This document shows, in pieces, positions 38,231-40,416 of a DNA stretch of 40,416 nt (position 1 is the first letter of the stretch; each line of letters starts with the position of its first letter). The position numbers were made by a program, and so were the translations under genes. Below the pieces are notes generated by a model. The model had not been told where the DNA came from and did not search any database. It saw only the letters and a program-made list of their open reading frames with translations. The DNA comes from a virus. Location: the IMG/VR virus record IMGVR_UViG_3300042154_002606, positions 1-40,416 of that record. One strand, given 5' to 3'.

Positions 38231-38393
38231 TTTTATTATATTCATCAACATCAAGATACCAACAAAATTTGCCTTTTCGATTTTCTACTAAAGATAATAA
38301 GTAATCAACTTTTTCATCAAATGTTTTGCCTTGGACTTTAGCCAGCCTGTGGTAAGTACCTAATTTTAAGTTTATTGTAGGTTTGTGATACAT
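38211..38393 (-). CDS. Ribbon-helix-helix-like small protein behind a structured leader
   Basis: A 60-residue protein: strand PTINLKLG, helix TYHRLAKVQG, helix KTFDEKVDYLLSLVE, then a basic, aromatic tail. This is the RHH pattern of CopG/VapB-like repressors. It is the last leftward gene before the terminator at 38200-38230. Upstream lies a 135-base untranslated leader with strong secondary structure and operator copy 3, so its expression may be controlled at both levels. It is a good candidate regulator of the shared operators, perhaps its own. Confidence 0.6.
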   Translation of the reverse strand: MYHKPTINLKLGTYHRLAKVQGKTFDEKVDYLLSLVENRKGKFCWYLDVDEYNKNKSLDI

Positions 38394-38404
38394 TTGTTAA
38401 AAGT

Positions 38405-38530
38405 TATATACCATGTTCCTGACGTCAGGGAGATGGTAGGCATATTAAACCCTCCTAACTACGTGCTAGGAGGGTGGAAGGTCGGAGTAACTTCCTTTGC
38501 TCAAAAACTGACGTTTTAAGGATTTCCGAC
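38405..38530 (-). ncRNA. Structured leader RNA or small RNA under operator control
   Basis: Read on the minus strand from just behind the -7 box at 38541-38534, the RNA starts GTCGGA, which pairs with TCCGAC (plus 38525-38530 with 38481-38486). Nested inside are TCCTT/AAGGA and AAAAC/GTTTT (38504-38517). Next is CCCTCCTA/TAGGAGGG (38450-38457 and 38467-38474), an 8-bp GC-rich hairpin. Then comes a 30-base near-perfect palindrome at 38409-38438 centred on CCTGACGTCAGG. The last stem is followed by TATAACTTTT, a weak U-rich end. It may be a stand-alone RNA or a cis leader for the gene at 38393. No known family recognised. Confidence 0.55.
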
Positions 38531-38533
38531 TGA

Positions 38534-38555
38534 CAAATATAAACAAATTTGTTTA
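38534..38555 (-). promoter_or_regulatory. Operator palindrome plus -7 box, copy 3
   Basis: Perfect palindrome TAAACAAATTTGTTTA (38540-38555) overlaps a minus-strand -7 box TATATTTG (38541-38534). It is the same arrangement as copies at 4965-4987 and 11926-11946. Here no ATG follows, and the transcript enters the structured leader. A -33 box is not obvious. The stop of the upstream gene overlaps the palindrome. Confidence 0.68.
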
Positions 38556-38780
38556 AATATTAATACTTTCTTTCAAAAGATTTATAGCTTCTATTAATTC
38601 AGGTACTTCTTTAAAATCAATTTTCACATGATTTCCTCGATGATCTGTGATTGAAAAGTAATACCCTGAGGCATCATCTCCTAAATTAACCTCTAAGTTA
38701 TCGCCAAAAACGACATTTTCACCTTTTTTGTGAATTACGTACTTACTTGCCGTTATCATATCTTTTTTTATTATTTTCAT
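38553..38780 (-). CDS. Hypothetical protein
   Basis: A 75-residue protein from ATG 38780 (MKIIKKDMITASKYVIHKKG). An upstream ATG at 38819 would add 13 residues but lies deep within the preceding gene. The sequence is a beta-rich small domain (LGDDASGYYFSITDHRGNHVKIDF) ending in a helix. Its stop overlaps the operator palindrome. Function unknown. It overlaps the end of the preceding gene by 38 bases. Confidence 0.6.
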   Translation of the reverse strand: MKIIKKDMITASKYVIHKKGENVVFGDNLEVNLGDDASGYYFSITDHRGNHVKIDFKEVPELIEAINLLKESINI

Positions 38781-39000
38781 TGTTATACATTTTATTACAT
38801 GCGTGATTCCTTGCTTCATCGCTCTTTACATCAATAAATCCAAGCTTTTCACGGCAATGATAGCAGTAAGCTTGGTTTCTATTAAGTAGACTTGCGGACT
38901 TACTTAGCCCTCCATAATCTTGATATTGAGAAGTTGCGCAATTACCGCCCTCTACTGGGATAAGTTCCCGAATTTTGCCATCATTTCCCTTAACTTTCAT
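38743..39000 (-). CDS. Hypothetical zinc-knuckle-like protein
   Basis: An 85-residue protein from ATG 39000, one base after the stop of the membrane protein upstream. An in-frame ATG at 39108 would overlap that gene by about 100 bases, so the later start is preferred. CYHCREKLGF (about 46-55) and HACNKM (about 68-73) give a C-x2-C ... H-x-C metal site. The last 15 residues are Asn/Lys-rich. No family recognised. The overlap with the next gene is 38 bases. Confidence 0.6.
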   Translation of the reverse strand: MKVKGNDGKIRELIPVEGGNCATSQYQDYGGLSKSASLLNRNQAYCYHCREKLGFIDVKSDEARNHACNKMYNNENNKKRYDNGK

Positions 39001-39001
39001 G

Positions 39002-39301
39002 TTACTTATCTTTAATATCAATATAACCAATAATACACCATAACCCTGTAAATGTACCAACAGTATAAATAATTTCAGATTTACCAATTGGTTCCCAATT
39101 ACAATCAATCATTTTAATAATACATTTAACTTCTCCTATAATTAAAGTTAAAGTAAATAAAATGGCTATAATAGATATTGGTGATGATCTATTGTTTTTA
39201 GGTTTATTTGTACTCATTCGTATTGATTTTCTTACTTCTGATTCTCTTTGTAATCTTTCTTGTGTTGTCATTGCTTCGTTTAATTTGTTTATAATGCTCA
39301 T
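39002..39301 (-). CDS. Two-pass membrane protein
   Basis: A 99-residue protein with a basic, hydrophilic N-terminus (about 1-40) and two hydrophobic segments (about 42-61 and 80-95). Between them lie three Cys residues (KCIIKMIDCNWEP). The N-terminus probably faces the cytoplasm. Small membrane proteins in early phage arms often affect host membrane or exclusion, but nothing specific identifies this one. It starts one base past the stop of the upstream gene. Confidence 0.6.
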   Translation of the reverse strand: MSIINKLNEAMTTQERLQRESEVRKSIRMSTNKPKNNRSSPISIIAILFTLTLIIGEVKCIIKMIDCNWEPIGKSEIIYTVGTFTGLWCIIGYIDIKDK

Positions 39302-39302
39302 A

Positions 39303-39698
39303 TTATAGTTTAATTTGTAAGTGTTTTTTTGTTAAAATGTAAAACAAGTTTTGAAATTCGTGAAGATATTTAAAATAAACTCGTTTACCTGTAACTAATA
39401 TAAACCATTCACTTGATTTATAATTATGTAATGTCCCAAAACCTTCAAGATAACAATCCTTTAATAAGGTTATAGGGAATACTGCACCACACTTCAAAAG
39501 TATTTCTTCAGTTAATGGGATTGCTGATAAAGCTTCAATGGATAAGGTACATTCACCTAAAGCTACCCAATCTCTATCTTCCCATTGAAAATAAATATTA
39601 CCTAAGTCGACATTATCATTATTTCTATAACTCCATTCTGAGGGGTCATGTTTAACCCAATTACCAATCATTAAATCATTTACATCTAGTACCTTCAT
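39303..39698 (-). CDS. Conserved hypothetical protein of Bacteroidota phages
   Basis: A 131-residue protein with features recurring in Bacteroidota phage and mobile-element proteins of unknown function: an N-terminal DLMIGNWV, then LSIEALSAIPLTEEILLKCGAVF and a C-terminal YLHEFQNLFYILTKKHLQIKL. I recognise the pattern (the IGN.V start and the HELQNLYF-like end) but no activity is known to me. It overlaps the preceding gene by one base. Confidence 0.7.
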   Translation of the reverse strand: MKVLDVNDLMIGNWVKHDPSEWSYRNNDNVDLGNIYFQWEDRDWVALGECTLSIEALSAIPLTEEILLKCGAVFPITLLKDCYLEGFGTLHNYKSSEWFILVTGKRVYFKYLHEFQNLFYILTKKHLQIKL

Positions 39699-39922
39699 TA
39701 TTCAAATATTTGGTTAAAATACATTAAGCCTAATTTGTCACCATCAAGACTTGCATCATCAAAAGACTCAATCAAATCCTCTCTTTCTTTTTGGAGTAGT
39801 GATTCAATATGAGATATTACAACTACTTTAGACGTTATATGTAATTCGTTAGATTTTAAAATACTATTTTTTAACTCCTGTAATGCTGTTTTCTTTTTAG
39901 TTTCCATGTCATTATTATTCAT
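39698..39922 (-). CDS. Hypothetical protein
   Basis: A 74-residue helical protein. The central IESLLQKEREDLIESFDDASLDG resembles small accessory proteins common in Bacteroidota phages, which have no known function. A second start at the sixth residue (MET) is possible. It overlaps the upstream gene by 8 bases and the downstream gene by one base, so it is part of the coupled leftward set. Confidence 0.6.
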   Translation of the reverse strand: MNNNDMETKKKTALQELKNSILKSNELHITSKVVVISHIESLLQKEREDLIESFDDASLDGDKLGLMYFNQIFE

Positions 39923-40253
39923 AATTACTACAAAAAAAGTGAGATTTAGTTTGTTTTAATAAATATTCTTGAAAACTTTCGGTTATTAAATAACCGCATT
40001 CGTAATCATCTTCTGATAACCCTAGTTCTTCCATTTCTTCTTCATCAGGTTCTGGTTCATTATAATCAATTATTTTATATTTTAATAATTCATTATTACT
40101 TAATTCTTTAATAAGTAATATGTCATTATTACCAGTATGATTTTTATATATTTTATCGGCATCATGAATATTTTTAGCAACGATATAAGAACATTCATTA
40201 TTATCAGATAATGATTTTCCTTGGTATTCTAATATTTCGTATATTTTTAACAT
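39915..40253 (-). CDS. Hypothetical acidic protein
   Basis: A 112-residue acidic protein with no family recognised. It begins MLKIYEILEYQGKSLSDNNE, and its second half has a strongly acidic segment (NEPEPDEEEMEELGLSEDD) that could mimic DNA or bind a basic partner. Three Cys residues are scattered. It starts 38 bases downstream of the small zinc-type gene at 40292. In this low-GC arm such DNA-mimic-like acidity is notable but proves nothing. Confidence 0.6.
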   Translation of the reverse strand: MLKIYEILEYQGKSLSDNNECSYIVAKNIHDADKIYKNHTGNNDILLIKELSNNELLKYKIIDYNEPEPDEEEMEELGLSEDDYECGYLITESFQEYLLKQTKSHFFCSNYE

Positions 40254-40291
40254 ATATGTTTTAATTTATTTGCCATTTTAATATTGGTCCA

Positions 40292-40387
40292 TCATATCTT
40301 ACTTAATTCTATATCCCTGATTTCAGTACCGCAACTAAAGCAATGGTTCACCCTATATTTTACGCCATCTTTATAAATGTAAGGCAT
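40292..40387 (-). CDS. Very small zinc-finger-like protein
   Basis: A 31-residue protein starting MPYIYKDGVKYRVNHCFSCG with an HCFSCG motif that could hold one zinc with a partner or dimer. It is the first complete leftward gene at the right edge. If the genome is circular it follows the gene cut by the left edge. Length and context are the only support. Confidence 0.45.
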   Translation of the reverse strand: MPYIYKDGVKYRVNHCFSCGTEIRDIELSKI

Positions 40388-40416
40388 AATGTATTTTATT
40401 TTATCTTCATTGTCAT

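Noticed and set aside
1-40416. Integrase, attachment sites, tRNA genes, insertion sequences
   Set aside because: None was recognisable in any reading frame or intergenic region. The phage is likely virulent, or its lysogeny genes are not recognised by eye.

Overview
The window looks like an essentially complete genome of a tailed phage (siphovirus type) that infects a Bacteroidota, most likely flavobacterial, host. The DNA is very AT-rich. The promoters that can be read carry the Bacteroidota -7 box TAnnTTTG, in several cases with a TTTG -33 box at 19-20 nt. Several proteins belong to families common in that phylum: a DUF3127 OB-like protein, a VirE/BT4734-type primase-helicase, an SprB-type repeat protein, and a tail-fibre C-terminus with the flavobacterial APRMT...GLMVY signature. 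The minus-strand gene at the left edge reads out of the window and, if the ends are joined, terminates a few codons into the right edge. This suggests a circularly permuted genome of about 40.4 kb, although only an inference from the ends. No integrase, tRNA, CRISPR array or insertion sequence was found.

Layout. (1) A leftward early/metabolic arm runs from a divergent promoter at about 4.96 kb down to base 1 and probably wraps to 40.4-38.2 kb. It holds an HTH protein, a DUF3127 ssDNA-binding-like protein, a ribbon-helix-helix (RHH) protein, ERF recombinase, thymidylate synthase, a pentapeptide-repeat protein and many small genes chained by ATGA stop/start overlaps. (2) A rightward replication block (5.06-12.7 kb) holds an RHH regulator, an SNF2-helicase/DNA-methyltransferase fusion, a second SF2 helicase, a primase-helicase, an iteron-rich putative origin and a VRR-NUC nuclease. 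(3) A rightward late block (12.8-37.9 kb) has terminase, tail chaperone, tape measure, tail proteins, glycosyltransferase, portal, MuF-zincin, scaffold, capsid, connectors, fibre and lysis genes. Tail genes precede the portal and head genes. (4) A reversed cassette (27.85-29.94 kb) lies inside the head module. It carries a superinfection-immunity protein, an FkbM methyltransferase, a second SAM methyltransferase and small proteins; this looks like a moron island. (5) A convergent noncoding zone (37.95-38.55 kb) holds terminators and several structured RNA candidates.

Most interesting points. A compact putative RNA (7505-7606) has three hairpins whose first and third loops are perfectly complementary over 7 nt, ending in an attenuator-like terminator just before a helicase start. 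A near-identical palindromic operator overlaps promoters at three distant sites (4.97, 11.93 and 38.54 kb), suggesting a small phage regulon probably run by one of the RHH or HTH proteins. At five promoters the -7 box ends only 3-4 nt before ATG, implying leaderless mRNAs. The third operator-promoter drives a strongly structured leader RNA. A MuF head protein carries a C-terminal HExxH metalloprotease domain bounded by an exact 22-bp direct repeat, as if a toxin-like cassette had been inserted. The helicase-methyltransferase gene is strikingly enriched in GGCC. A probable -1 frameshift links the tail-assembly chaperone to a second frame that ends just before the tape-measure gene.

All functional names come from recognising motifs by eye; no database search was run. 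RNA structures are hand-paired and unscored.
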